From: Mytilus galloprovincialis
Taxonomy: Eukaryota > Mollusca > Bivalvia > Mytilida > Mytilidae
Direction of reading: 5' to 3'
Length of the DNA: 64,000 nucleotides
Assembly: GCF_965363235.1 (NCBI RefSeq)
Contig: NC_134839.1
Coordinates: 77,091,410-77,155,409, forward strand
The position numbers and the translations under genes are program-made. Under the pieces are notes generated by a model. It was not told where the DNA came from. It worked only from the letters and a program-made list of their open reading frames with translations, and searched no databases. The first letter of the stretch is position 1. The number at the start of each line of letters is the position of its first letter. Of the stretch, positions 24,487 to 36,480 are shown in pieces.

Positions 24487-26497
24487 ATGATATCCGCCGG
24501 ACTTTTTCTGGTTATAAATGTGCTGGTCAGTCTACAACTTGCAGATGGCCACAGTGAAAGTATGTATATACGTATTGTAAAGTTTATGCATTAAAGATGT
24601 GTATATATATATATATATATATGGACACTTGTGAATATAAACAAAGATGTGGTATGATTTCAAATGAGACAACTCTTCAAAAGTGTTTAAATGACACAGA
24701 AATAAACAACTGTATGTCACCGTAAGGTCTTCTTTAATGTGAAAAGTCAATACCGCATAGTCAGCTTTAAAATGCTCCAAAATGGCAATTGTAAAACAGT
24801 TCAAACGAAGGCTATGCGTTCAGCCGAAATATTTGTTAACATGATTTTATATACTGTCTTCTTATATACATTTGTAAGTACCGTTGCGCAAATCTGAATT
24901 CAATATTTTTTTCTAGCCTTGATGATCTAATACATATAAAAATTTGCAATGTTTTCCTTAATATAGACTTCAATATAGTACATGTAAGTCTTGTGTGGAC
25001 GAAAAGCACTTCTGGCGTATTAAATTTTAAACCTGGTGCCTTTTTTTAGCTATTATTCGTGTGTTTCTTTGTCCAATATGTTCTCCTATTTATTTGTATT
25101 GTTGTCCTGTAATGTTATGTTTTCATTTTAATGTTATATTTAACATTGCCATTAACGCGGGGGGTTTGGCATGCCCACCATTTTTTTTACTTTAAAAAAA
25201 TGTCCTGTGCCAAGTCAGGAATATAGCCATTTTTTTAGTATAGTTTGTTTCTGTGTGTGTTATATGTTAACGTTGTGTTTCTGTTGTGTCGTTTGTTTCC
25301 ACTTATATTTGAGTGGGAATTCACATTACTATAAAACGTGTCATAGTACTTTTCTATCCAAATTTATGTATTTAGTTTTTTATGTTATATTTGTTATTCT
25401 CATCGGATTTTGTCTAATGCTTAGTTAGTTTTTGTGTGTGTTACATATCAATGTTGTGTTGTTGTTCTTCTCTTATATTTAATTCGTTTCTCCCAGTTTA
25501 AGTTTGTAACCCGGATTTGTTTTTTTTTCTATCGATTTATGAGTTTCGAACAGCGGTATACTACTGTTGCCTTAATTTTTTGTGATAGATAAGAAGATGG
25601 GAGAAAATATAAAAGACGGAAGATATTTACGTTTGATCAAAGTTCTGCTATCCCGTTTTACCTGTCCAGAAAACGCATATTGGGACTCTGACACAGAACA
25701 ATGTGAAAGTAATGAAAGGGTTCAGAAGCAGTTGCTGCAAACGTCTGCTTCCTGCCCGCCAAATGAACAGTGTCAGTGTGGTGAAGGTTATTCCTATGAC
25801 CCGATTAAAGGAATGTGTATACCTGGTAAGTCCTTTATTACATTTACTTTATACATGTATGTCGTTTATGTATAGCACGGTAGTATTTCCTTTCTTTATA
25901 ATATTCAGATGTATCATGACCGTTTGCTTATTTTTCTATTTTTATAAACCTAAGGCCACTAGTGCTTTAAGGTTTTTATTATGCAGTGTATACAAAATTT
26001 TAAAAATTCCTCAAAAATTGTATGCAGTCCTACATAAATACGGTATAAAAAAAGAGGAATGGACTGCACGCTTATACAACAGAAACCCAACGACATAAAT
26101 TACAAAACAAAACACAGTCTTCTCTAGAAAACAGATGCTATACACAATTATAATTTTCAGAGTGTAAAACGTTGTGTATAAATTTAAAATTAACTTTCAC
26201 ATACTATAATATACCAGCAACGAATTTTGCAAAACCAATATTGAGATATGAAATAAGACAACTAAAACAAGTATCCAGATTACGGAAAGACACATGCCCT
26301 AGTGGCGGAGTTGAACTATTTTTAACAAATATACGATTGATAGATTTCTTTTGCCCTTCGTACCTATTTTTAAATGTTATTGACAGTAAAATGAAAAAAA
26401 ATCTTTTTTTCGGTTTGTGTTCTTTTCCGAAAGAACTAACTATTAACTCACTTTTTTTTCTGTAGAATCAGGTTGCTGTAATGGACACGTACCTTGA
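24487..26497 (+). CDS. Gene A': secreted eight-cysteine peptide (3 exons)
   Basis: Exons 24487-24559, 25589-25825 and 26466-26497 join in phase 1 (donors gtatgt and gtaagt, acceptors ending gatag and tgtag) to encode 113 residues. Exon 1 is a signal peptide ending L-A-D-G. Exon 2 (79 residues) has a basic start, then CPENAYWDSDTEQC (C-x12-C), a linker, and CPPNEQCQC followed by G-E-G-Y-S-Y and another C-x12-C hairpin. Exon 3 is only ESGCCNGHVP and a stop, adding a CC pair, for eight mature cysteines (C-x12-C-x16-C-x5-C-x-C-x12-C-x5-CC). AATAAA follows at 26548-26553. The acceptor of exon 2 directly follows a beta repeat. A start at GTG 25582 would be wrong, because AG at 25587-25588 is the splice site. 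Pseudogene A is the broken twin. Function is unknown. Confidence 0.75.
25030..25580 (+). repeat. Full beta repeat abutting exon 2 of gene A'
   Basis: It runs from about cctggtgccttttttt to gcggtatactactgttgcct, the usual end of this family, and the exon acceptor lies 8 bases further on. The pyrimidine-rich tract before the splice site is therefore partly repeat-derived. Related copies are reversed at 3075-3480, 51940-52260 and 55085-55660. Confidence 0.65.
26164..26465 (+). other. Long open frame in the last intron of gene A', possible cassette or relic exon
   Basis: After a fair acceptor (attttcag, ending 26160) the frame stays open to the terminal exon. It includes E-C-K-T-L-C and later RQLKQVSRLRKDTCPSGG, which distantly recalls the basic stretch and first C-P of exon 2. 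I see no phase-1 donor of good quality, so a constitutive exon is unlikely. It may be a decayed module or an intron-retention product. The open frame alone proves little in DNA this AT-rich. Confidence 0.2.
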
Positions 26498-26547
26498 TGA
26501 AGTACGTTGGCATGTGATAAACAGATATGTTATGTTATATTATGTTC

Positions 26548-26553
26548 AATAAA
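26548..26553 (+). promoter_or_regulatory. Poly(A) signal of gene A'
   Basis: AATAAA lies 51 bases after the stop codon of A', before an AT-rich stretch. Confidence 0.6.
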
Positions 26554-26569
26554 TCTGCGAGCATCAAAT

Positions 26570-28260
26570 TGCTTGTAATAGAAAAGCAGTAGAAAAGAGT
26601 GTATTGAATTTATTTTATTGTATATTGTACTAATGTTACATGATAAAAAACGAAAGAAAATGCTATTCTGAAAAGGGATTTGAGTTTCATTTGGATGTTG
26701 TTGGGGTTTGTTTTTTTTTTTTTTTGTAAGTGGTAGTGATGTTGGACTTTGAATTACCTATTACTATCCTGCTTATGTTTTTCAACATTGAAAATGTATG
26801 AGCTTTCAAAATATGTTGTTTGTCTAACCAAACCGGAAATTTTTAAATCGCTAAATTGTCAACACACATGTAACACACCTGTTAACTTCAGCTTCTACTT
26901 CCCATATCAAATTTTGTTTCCAAGTTAATTAGTTGGGGTTTTTTTTCTCTAGAATTTCAAATCCATGAAATATTTTAAATTGAACTGGAGTCTTTAAAGG
27001 GTCGTCTTGTCCCCCATTTCCAACATCAATGTATCTACTTGTTTTGCAGACACAACCAGCAAAATACTTATCTAACATGAAACAATGTTATTAAGCTAAT
27101 TGTGTCATGTTCGGATTGTATCTATAGCGTTGGTGTAAAATATTGAAATTTGACGCTATTGTCAATGAGACAACTATTCAATAGAGTAAAAATCACGTGG
27201 ATTTAAGCAAAAATATCGGACAAAAAGCAAAACGAACAAAAAGCAACGGACTAATAGCAAAGGTGTCGGACAAAAAGCAAATTGCGGAATAAAATCACCA
27301 TTTCAACAAAACACAAAACAAAGGCCTAATTAATGAAAAGAACAGTAAACGAAAAATAAATGAGACGACAACTACATAATAGCATGCGCTTCGATGCAAA
27401 CAAGGGCATATAGATGGCGGAGATAACCATGTGTGTGTGCGCTTCTCTAACCTGAGACAATGGTGTAACAACACAACATAAGAACAAACAGTAAAACAGT
27501 TTTAAAAGGCTTGACTCGTCAGATTGTCATGAAACATAACAAAACTCACATGAAGACAAAAGACAACATCACAATTTGTGAGACATACTATTTTGCAATG
27601 TCAACAATCTGCATACTTATATTAACAGTTTGAAGGACCATATGTTTCATTAGGTATCGCATTTATGTTAAATTTTCCATAATCAAATCAATTTTAGTAC
27701 CTATTAGACAATATAAAAACGATCTTACCACGGATGTCGATGAATGGCTGGTTATTGGCTAGTGGCAAATGTAATTTATACTCAGAACAAGTTTTTTTTA
27801 CCATTTTCTACATAATATTCTGCTTGTTGAATGTCTGTAAGTACCTATCAGCCACGTACCAAGTCAGGAATATAAAAGTTGTTATCCATTCGTTTGATTG
27901 GTGTGTTGGAACTTTTGATTTTGCTATTTGCTTAGGGACTTTCCGCTTAGAATTTTCCTCGGAGTTAATTATTTTTGTTATTCTACTTTTTTATAAGAAT
28001 TTTGCTGCATATATAATAAGAAGATGTGGTATAATTGTCAATGAGACAACTCTCCAAACAGACCAAATGACACATAATTAACAACTAAATGTCGCCGTGC
28101 AGTTTATTTTATGATTTTGTTAATCTGTAAATACACCAGAATTCAAAAATCATAAAGAAGATTCTCTCTTTTATTATTAAGAGATGGAGATTGCAGATCT
28201 AATATACACATTCCCCGGTAGAAGAAATATGTATTTATACGTTTTTGCCGTAAACATTAA
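26570..28260. repeat. Gene-free stretch with short repeats
   Basis: A T-run lies at 26711-26725. About 27220-27290 has a small tandem of the unit cggacaaaaagcaaa or close variants. About 27830-27970 is a reversed delta repeat, and 28015-28110 is the repeat with caatgagacaactctccaaa. The 115-codon frame at 27734-28081 lies on these repeats. No exon of the local family is seen. Confidence 0.5.
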
Positions 28261-30227
28261 TGCCCGCGTCACACTGTCCCGATTTTTATATACGATGGAC
28301 ACCCGAATGCGAAAGTTGTAAGTTCGTACGAAGTTGGTACCGATCTCGTTAAAATACCAAAAAGTGACCGAAGCAAGTACGATGAATAACGAAGTCTATA
28401 CGATGGTGCCGAAATTATATACGATAGCAAAAGATGGACATACGAAAGTTAACCGAAGACGGGTATTTAAGCTTCATATCTCAGCCGAAGCCTACACGAT
28501 GGATCACGAAGGTTACACGATGGATTACGAAGGCTACACGATGGATTACGATGATGGCTCGATGGCCATACGATGTCTAAGAGATACGAACAGAATTTCG
28601 ACAACATATCGTTTCTGTACAAGTCTGCCATGCATGGCGGGAAATCGATCTTTTTGTCTAATTCTTATAAAACTTAGTTTATTATCCCCTCGCCTACTAC
28701 ATGTAAGTTGCGTGTAGATAAAATTGTTATGGACACTCTAGAACCAAAATTCTCAAAACTTGGTATGGTGTTACTCGTTAAGAATACCTTAAGCGCTATT
28801 GACTTTAAAGTTCAAAGGTCAAGGTCACAGTGGCAGTTGTAATACAAGGCAATATCACCCTTGTGGACACTCTAAAACCAATATGCTTCAAAAGATTTTA
28901 ACCACATTTGGTATATTGTTCCTCCTTGTAATGATCTGACATTTTTTACGTTCAAGGCCAAAGGTCAAGGTCATGCAGATGGACTTGTTTTTTCTCCTTG
29001 AAATAGCATAATACACAGGAAATTGGTTGCTCATTTTTTTACCTGCTGGTTCTAAAGACAATATTAAAGGTTTTTCCAGTTACTGAATGTTTTGGTTGAT
29101 TTCTAAAAAAATAGTTTATGTATCAAATATGCATTTTCAATTTACCATGTTCTGCATGTGTCATATACAAATATAGTGTCCATATTTGTCCCCAATATGT
29201 TACATACGAGGGGATGCCAGGCTCGGCATTGCTAACTGTAAAATGTGTGCACTAGTCTGAATAATCACCCATAATTATGCCCATGTTTACTGATCTATCT
29301 TAAAGATAAGGTAATGGGTTCGTTGATCCCTTTTATTCTAAAAGAGCTCTTTCCAGGAAAATATCATAATAATATGGACAAAAGGAAGGATGTGGGGAAA
29401 GCAACAACTCAGACGATACATAAAAAATCAGAATAATGAAGAAAAAGTTGGTTTCCCTATATACGTGTACCTGCAGTGTTGGTGTACGAGGCGCGGTTAT
29501 GATTTTCATTATGTTACTTGATATGAAAAATTGACAAAAAATAACCTGAGCCTGTAATAGCTGCTCTTCTTGTTCCATTTAAATTAATAGAAACAACGCT
29601 GTCGCCGTTCTTGTTCTCATAGAATCATATGATATGAGCTCCATGTTTTGTGAACGTCTTTCTTAACTGTCGTATTAGCCTGACCAGTGCATATCGCGCA
29701 TGGCACTTTAAATGTATTTTAGCGCGAAAATTAACTTACATTTAGCTGGATTTATTGCCTTCGTAGTTCCATCTTGTCGCCTTCGTACTTTTATTCGATG
29801 GCAACACGACGGGATTACGAGGTCTTCACGAAGTCGTGTTGCCATCGTAAGACCTTCGGGTATCTTCGTGATTCATTCGTGTAGACATCGTAATGTCAAA
29901 ACTGCCCGATGGAAACGATGGAAACACGAATGCAATACGATGTGCAAAGATGCATTCCCGGTGACATTACGATGGTGAGGATGGTGATACGAACTCAATA
30001 CGAATCCTCAACATCGGACGCACCTTCGGGGATTTTTTAACATGTTAAAAAATTTAGAACCCTTCCCGAAGTTGTCCCCGAAGGCTAGAAAAAGTGGTCG
30101 ATGGTTCTACGATGGTTAAAGATGGCACTACGAATAGCCCGATCTGGATACGAATAGGCCCCGATTTTGAAAATTTCCATTATCGTGTTGCCATCGGCGT
30201 AAAAATCGGGACAGTATGACGCGGGCA
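28261..30227. mobile_element. 1.97 kb TIR transposon with arrays of a short subterminal motif
   Basis: The ends are near-perfect inverted repeats of about 28 bases: TGCCCGCGTCACACTGTCCC on the left and its complement on the right, with one mismatch. The direct repeat taa flanks both ends, which suits the TWA target of PIF/Harbinger elements. About 250-400 bases inside each end are filled with degenerate copies of tacgatgg and tacgaagg, in opposite orientation at the two ends, as expected for transposase-binding arrays. No transposase is visible. The 127-codon frame at 28334-28717, with its EGYTMDY repeats, is a translation of the array. Confidence 0.75.
28729..28990 (+). repeat. Two tandem units with AGGTCAAGGTCA
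   Basis: Two units of about 135-145 bases each carry tggacactctaraacca near the start and AGGTCAAGGTCA near the end (28816-28827 and 28962-28973). They lie inside the TIR element. I recall similar repeats from other bivalves. The core looks like a direct repeat of a nuclear-receptor half site. Confidence 0.6.
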
Positions 30228-30229
30228 TA

Positions 30230-31412
30230 AATGTTATCAATTTTTGAAATTGCATGCATGTTGTCGTAAGTTGTTTTACCAAAACAAAACCTGATTATAA
30301 CGAATTATACCTTGATGAAAGTTGGGAAAACTTTACTTTTATTAAAAAAAATATAGTATTTTGGGTGGATAAAGTCATCTAACGAAACTTGAAATGTCTA
30401 GGGATCAAAATATTTCTTTATCCTGCAATTGGGTGTTCTACTATACAGATACAGCCCTACAGATATCGCTATGATGTATCTGTATACTATACAGATATCG
30501 CTTTAAAGCTCCGCCCACTGCCGGACTGAGTATTGTATGAACCTGCGTGACCTCAGAATGTGTATTGCAATCGCATTCCAATGACGTATTAATTGCGAAT
30601 TAACGATTTCTTTTATACGTTCTGTTTGTTTTCAAACTTTTCTTTAGAGCAATAAGAATCACACCAAGTTTCTGATAACATATTACAAATTACGCTAAGA
30701 AACATTGATAATTAGTAATTCACAAGTGAATGAGTCGACCTCTTTAATCCGTATTCATATGAACTTCAATTCAACCCCTAGCTAGAGATTGACAACGCAT
30801 GCATTGTACGTGTACTGGTTATTTAAAGAAAAAGAATGTCAACAATGAAAGTGAAACTACGGTAAATCATTTGATTACTATTTCGATGCACATAAAATCA
30901 TTCTTATACGGTTAAAAACAATGAGAAACATGCATATATTTTTAATCTATAAAATAAAATCAAACAGACCTATAAAAATCCAATTGTACGTGTTGAATTA
31001 ATCTATTCATGTCTTTATTTATGTTTACATCGCTTATATGGTCATGTGAGGTCAGTTAATTAGTTAATTAGATGGCGTCTGGACTAAAATACACACGAAA
31101 CGAACCTATATATTATCTACCCCATACTCTGTAAACTGTTTATTTTAGACTTTTGATAGTTTGGATAAATGTTTTACATTGTTATAAATCAAATATGAGA
31201 ATTTGAGTCAAATCGGTGACCATGAATTTGACAGCTAGTGCCCCTTTAAATATCAGCTGTATTTGTATTCGACTCGAAACAGGTGTAGTAGCTCACTAAA
31301 AGCTCGCATACACCTTGTTTCCTAGCCTCGTACAAATACAGCTGACATTTAAAGACACTTAACAGTTATTGTCTATATATCCAGTCAACCCTCAAGAAAA
31401 ATATCGTTAACT
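30230..31412. other. Gene-free stretch with one fold-back
   Basis: I see no exon here. A fold-back lies at 31244-31354: ctttaaatatcagctgtatt pairs with the complement ending acagctgacatttaaag, with aacaggtgt and acaccttgtt also paired. Confidence 0.5.
31244..31354. mobile_element. Short fold-back element
   Basis: Arms of about 45 bases with a short central loop around gctcactaaaagctc. No coding capacity. It is probably a MITE. Confidence 0.6.
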
Positions 31413-31860
31413 TAAAGTCATATGAAACGAGTGACCAGTGAAAAATAATGATATTCCAATTCTTGAACCAATGCATACAAACATCATAAACTTAGTCTTC
31501 TGTGCACGGTTTTATCATTTTTTTTTTTTTTTTTTTGCATAAATTTCGTATATTATTAATCGTCAATTTTGTTTTAACACGTACAATCAGATAAAAGTTT
31601 ATTTTAAGGACATCAGTGCGTATTGCGATCACCGGATTTTTACGAGATGGGTCCCACTGAGGTCACTTTGCATACGGAAAATATGTCGGGGAATCGCTTC
31701 CTGGAAGGAAGCATTCACAAATAAAGTAAACTTCTTCTAAAAAGGAAAAAAATTAAAGAATTTTCTTCAGAAAAAAGTATATGTACATAAGTTTTATAAT
31801 GAAAAATATCCATTGAGTTATAAAAAAAATATGCATTTTTTTTTTATTTGAGGTTTCATC
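31413..31860 (+). mobile_element. Epsilon MITE, older copy
   Basis: A diverged copy of the element at 35427-35998. Shared strings include attgcgatcaccggattttt and catacggaaaatatgtcgg. The right end is degraded, because the terminal gtttcatatgactttaaag is replaced by gtttcatcctgag. Confidence 0.65.
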
Positions 31861-32379
31861 CTGAGATTGTAATCGTATGCCAATTTTGTTATAGGAGATA
31901 ACATCGAATTTCTACCGTTTACCACTCATTAATTGACCTGACGATCATAACCTTTTCTTACATTGTCTGTTGATATGTTAAGCAATTAAGGTTTCAATTC
32001 CTCAGGAAAAGTTTATTTTGATTATGCTATTTTAAGGGTCTTTTTAAGTCATTATGCTCTTCATGGCTTAATGTACTTAAACGTCCTTGCCTTTGAAATT
32101 GTTTTTTTTTTTTGGGTGAAGGGAAGTCAGGAAAATCTCTTCATACAAAAAAAGGAATGGTCTGTTAAAGTTGCAAAGCAGTCCATGAAGATCGGACGAC
32201 GACCTGCTTTTATGTTACATCCACACCATTTAATCTCTTGTTTATCGTGGTCTCATTGGCTATCAAACCATACTGACATATATTAATAAATGAAGCAGTG
32301 GTTAATGTCTGTCTAATTTCTAACGAGGACTACCTTGTATAGTTTATTCTAGGTTATATTACATCTATTATACTAAAAT

Positions 32380-32935
32380 AACAAGGTCCAATTTGTCAGC
32401 CGTCATGGGGAAAAACGACCAATCAAAGAATTCAACTTTATATAGCTACTATAGGACAACGGTGTTGATTAAAAATTACACCACTCCATACCCTTTTGTT
32501 TTCCAGATAATCAATATTGCCATTAATTAACCTGATCCGGGTCGAATCCGATACCGATGCCAATAGTATAGTCACTTGTTACCTATTACCTTATCTGTAC
32601 GTTCCGCATCTGACAGGCGCACCACCAAACGGTGTATTTATGATTTTGCTATATACACGGGTCATAATCACAGGTTTGACACCACTAATTTCAATCATTG
32701 TTCCCTATTATGACTTTCTAAGATGACAATATGAATACTAAAAATCAGGACTTAAAATAAGGCGTTTTTGTACAGTTTTCAATTCGTTAGCCGGCATGAC
32801 GTAAAACAGCGAATTAAATAATTCAACTTTCTTTATAACTATTATAGGACAATGCTGTTAATTAAAAAATACTCCATTCCAGGCCCTTTTGTTTTCCAAA
32901 AAAAAAATATTACCAATAATTGATGGTTCATGGTC
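32380..32935 (+). repeat. Two diverged direct repeats of about 170 bases
   Basis: Copies at about 32380-32560 and 32770-32935 share aattcaactt, tataggacaa and cccttttgttttcca. The first continues with cctgatccgggtcgaatcc, a common mussel repeat. No gene is seen. Confidence 0.55.
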
Positions 32936-34348
32936 GACGGGTTCAAACAGAAAGATTTGAAAGCAGAGAAAACTGTGCATCTTATAATCGGCATGACTTT
33001 ATCAGATGAAAATATCAATACTAAAAAAAGGCTTACGCATAGTTACATACTTAAATTCAGTAACGGACCCGCGATATCACGGGTGTGTTCTAGTAACTTA
33101 TAAAGAATTTTACATATATTTTATAAATCTGTTTGATGTTCCATGTATGTCAATGCGTAATGAGACAAGAAAAATTAACAATAGTGAACATGTTATATCT
33201 ATATTTTTATCATAGAGCGAATATACATTTTTAAAAGTATAACAAGGTGCAAATGAACTCGTGAAAATAGCCTGGATTATTTTTGTTCATGAATGATATA
33301 TGTAAACTCTTGTTTTCAGTTGATAGGATGAGTTATAAATTCAAAGTTCATGTCACACACACAATATCAGTCAGTGCTTTGATTATGGATTTTTTATGAG
33401 TAGGAGGAATATGTAGGTAGAGAATGTATCATGCATAGCATTTCCCAGGGAGATTAACTTCCCTCTTTATTGTCCTTCTATTCTACGTGACATTAATTAA
33501 ATTATTTTACTCATAAAAGCAATATTTTCATTTGTATGTCAACTTTAGATATGTACCTATATTGTGTTAATCCAAATGTTAATCTGGTTGATCTTTTTGT
33601 AAAGATAAAATCTCCTAAATTTCGTACAAGTAAACCATTTATAAATAATACTGACAAGACATATAAGTATCAATGTTTTTAAATAAAGCACAATTCCATT
33701 GCCAACGAAGGAAGGTCTCCATCAGAGACCAAAATAGAGTTAACATCATACCGTGAACTTTATCAATACATGTATATGGAGTAAATATCCTTTCTTCTCG
33801 TTCATACGATATTTCGAAATTGGTTGACATTTATTGAACAACTGTGTCATAGAGCATCACACATATGTTCAAATAATCTTAACCACAATGTCATCATGTC
33901 ATGACGAGACTCAGCATAGAACTTGTACTTAGTAATACCACGAGCACCAAGACGGTGCCACATGTGAGGACGATCCGCTTGCTCTTCCGTAAAATATGAT
34001 ATCATCCATGTTTTTATTGGGTTCTAAAAGTGTGTTGTTTCCATAGAGTAGATGACCGAACATACATTTCAATGTTTCTCTTCAAAATAATATGGTATTC
34101 AAAGCATGAAAACGAACGATTTTTAAAAGTTTTGAAGAATGCACTATTTTATTCTTTGTTTTTAAAATGTCTTGCTGCATTTCGACATGTCATATGTGTT
34201 CGATTAAGCATATTGGACAGGTCATGAACTATAGATGAACCTGTTTTTAAAATAATATAAGGTATTATTATGTTAGAAAGAAGACAAGAAGAAAGTTGCT
34301 GATATGTCTATTGTATTGACTACAAACAGAAAATTGGTTTTTCAGCCT
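32936..34348. other. Gene-free stretch
   Basis: Nothing with coding support is visible. A fragment at about 33945-33995 (agacggtgccacatgtgagg) matches the 3' tail of the Penelope-like copies. Confidence 0.4.
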
Positions 34349-34386
34349 CTAACGTCCTGGAGTACCATTATTACAACATCCATTTC
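34349..34386 (-). CDS. Terminal exon T3 of the gene E family (orphan)
   Basis: On the minus strand an acceptor ending tagtag is followed by codons for RNGCCNNGTPGR and TAG. This matches T1 (RNGCCNSGQGG) in its first six residues and uses the same phase-1 entry. The last residues, G-R, are again a possible amidation signal. The nearest upstream module is d, 2.6 kb away. I see no AATAAA soon after the stop, unlike T1 and T2. It may be usable, or a relic. Confidence 0.5.
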
Positions 34387-34469
34387 CTACTAAAATATTA
34401 AACAATTCTTAGTTTAAACAACATAAATAGAAAAATATATTCATATATAAAGTATTTCTAAATTCATTG

Positions 34470-35030
34470 GTAGGATTATTTGTATATATCTCCCAATTGA
34501 TACGATATTCCCGTGCTGGCATTTCCTATCATGATATTCTTGATAGAGGGTTGCTGCTCACAAGGAAGCTAATAAACCTAAAGTTCCAATTGGTGAAGTT
34601 GGAATCATCACTTCGTAAATTTTACGGACGACATCACGAGTTGGTTGACCGTTATGGAATAACCGTTTCACAAATGATATCGGATATGTTTCTTACGTCG
34701 TAACTACAATCCCTTTCCCTTTCATAAATGTGACCTACCGAATTAGACTATTTACCGGATTTGTTATAATATAAGCAACTAGACGGGTGCCACATGTGGA
34801 ACAGAATCTGCTTACCCTTCTGGAGCACCTGAGATCACCCCGAGTTTTTTTTTATGGGGTTCGTGTTGCTTATTCTTTAGTTTTCTATGTTGTGTGTGCT
34901 ATTGTTGTCTGTTTGTCGTTTTCATTTTTGGCTATGCCGTTGTCAGTTTATTTTCGATTTATGAGTTTGACTGTCCATTTGGTATCTTTCGTCCCTCTTT
35001 TGTACTTTGTACAAAAAATGTCTTGACAAA
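34470..35030 (+). mobile_element. Penelope-like retroelement, 3' fragment
   Basis: The frame 34467-34703 encodes the C-terminal end of a Penelope-like reverse transcriptase: ISQLIRYSRAGISYHDILD, then a KFYGRHHELVDRYGI segment. The usual 3' tail with cacctgagatcacccc follows. The 5' part is missing, the usual sign of 5' truncation. Confidence 0.8.
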
Positions 35031-35426
35031 ATGAAAACAACAAGTTATAAACATGCGTCCTTAGCGCTTCTTTGTTTACTTGACTTCTTCAGAAACGCTC
35101 AAATCCGATTAAAAGCCAATGATGTAGTGTACCGTAAACCAAACCAAACTGAGTTCATTTTCAAATTGTAAAAAATTATTGAAATATAGCAGGGAATAAA
35201 TAGGGTTTTTTTATTACATGGTGATTGTATCATGATAAAATCGGGAGTGATCAGGTATTCCAGAGGGAGTTTCAAGTTGAAAGCCTGTGTCAAGATTATC
35301 GTTGATAAAACCACAATCCCGTCCCCTTTTCTCGATCTGACATTCCCTAATGAGACTGATTACCAGATTTGTATTTACATGAGCAACTCAAAAGATAGTG
35401 TTCATTTCCTTTGCTTTCACTTCTTT

Positions 35427-35998
35427 TTAAAGTCATATGAAACGAGTGACTGGTGAAATATAATGTTTATCCAATTTTGAACCAATGCATGTATATATCA
35501 TAAACTTAGTCTGTGCATGATTTTATCATTTTTACGCAAATATATCGTATAATCGTCATTTTTTTCTCTCTCTATATGTTATGATTTAACAAATATGGCA
35601 GATCCTTAAATGCCGTATTTTGACTCCAAAGTTTACTGATTGCGACCTTATAGTAAACAATCAACAAAAAAGCATGGATATTGAGCACGTGTTTAACATA
35701 TACAATCAGATAACTGTTTATTTTTATGACAGATCCATGCGTATTGCGATCACCGGATTTTTATGAGAAGGTTCACGCTAAGGTCACTCTGCATACGGAA
35801 AATATGTCGGCGAATTACTACATGGAAGCAAACAAATAAAAAAAGTAAACTTCTTCTAAATGTGGACAAATTAGAGAATTTTCTTCAGAAAAAAGTATAT
35901 GTACATCAGTTTAATAATGAAAACTATCCATTTTGTTATAAAAAAAAACATATGCATAATTTTTTTTTTAATTTGAGGTTTCATATGACTTTAAAGTC
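35427..35998 (+). mobile_element. Epsilon MITE with 18-base terminal inverted repeats
   Basis: The left end tttaaagtcatatgaaac is the exact reverse complement of the right end gtttcatatgactttaaa. The 570-base interior matches 31413-31860. It has no transposase. The 104-codon frame at 35763-36077 is a translation of it. Confidence 0.75.
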
Positions 35999-36274
35999 AA
36001 ATTTTTATTACCTAAGAGATTACGTTCAAATAAAAACTTGTATTGAATCGTCAGATACTGTTAATTTTTATGACTAAGCAATACAATACTTTTTAATGAC
36101 CGTAATAAAAATGTGCAATAATATTTTAGTAAAAACAGACGTTAATACTTTAATTTGGTAACATTGTAAATGTTTTTTAAAACATTTTGCTTCATTGTTG
36201 TATTATATATTGTTGTCATTATTAATAATGTTGTGACACTATATTGCAATGAATTTTCAAAAGTAAAATCACTC

Positions 36275-36480
36275 CGAGGAAAATTCAAAAGGAAAAGTCT
36301 CTAACCAAACGCCAAAATAAAAAGCTCAATTCATCAATCGAATGGATAACAAATGTCATATTCCTGACTTGGTACACTTTCTTATGAAGAAAATGGTGGA
36401 CTAAACCTTATTTTAAAGCTAGCTAAACTTCTCACTTGTATGACAGTTGCATAAAATTCCATTATATTAACAACGATGTG
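36275..36480 (+). repeat. Delta repeat
   Basis: It contains gaggaaaattcaaaag, cctgacttggtacac and atggtggactaaacctt, then aaagctagctaaac. It lies between modules d and T3. Confidence 0.6.

Noticed and set aside
25582..25875. Single-exon gene starting at 25582
   Set aside because: The start is GTG, and the AG at 25587-25588 is the splice acceptor of A' exon 2. The frame also runs past the gtaagt donor into the intron.
27220..27290. A short spaced repeat resembling a CRISPR array
   Set aside because: Units are adjacent and degenerate (cggacaaaaagcaaa) without spacers. This is a eukaryotic simple repeat.
27734..28081. 115-codon frame
   Set aside because: It spans a delta repeat and another dispersed repeat; copies elsewhere are not open.
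28334..28717. Apparent repeat protein with EGYTMDY units
   Set aside because: The units are translations of the tacgatgg/tacgaagg array inside a TIR transposon.
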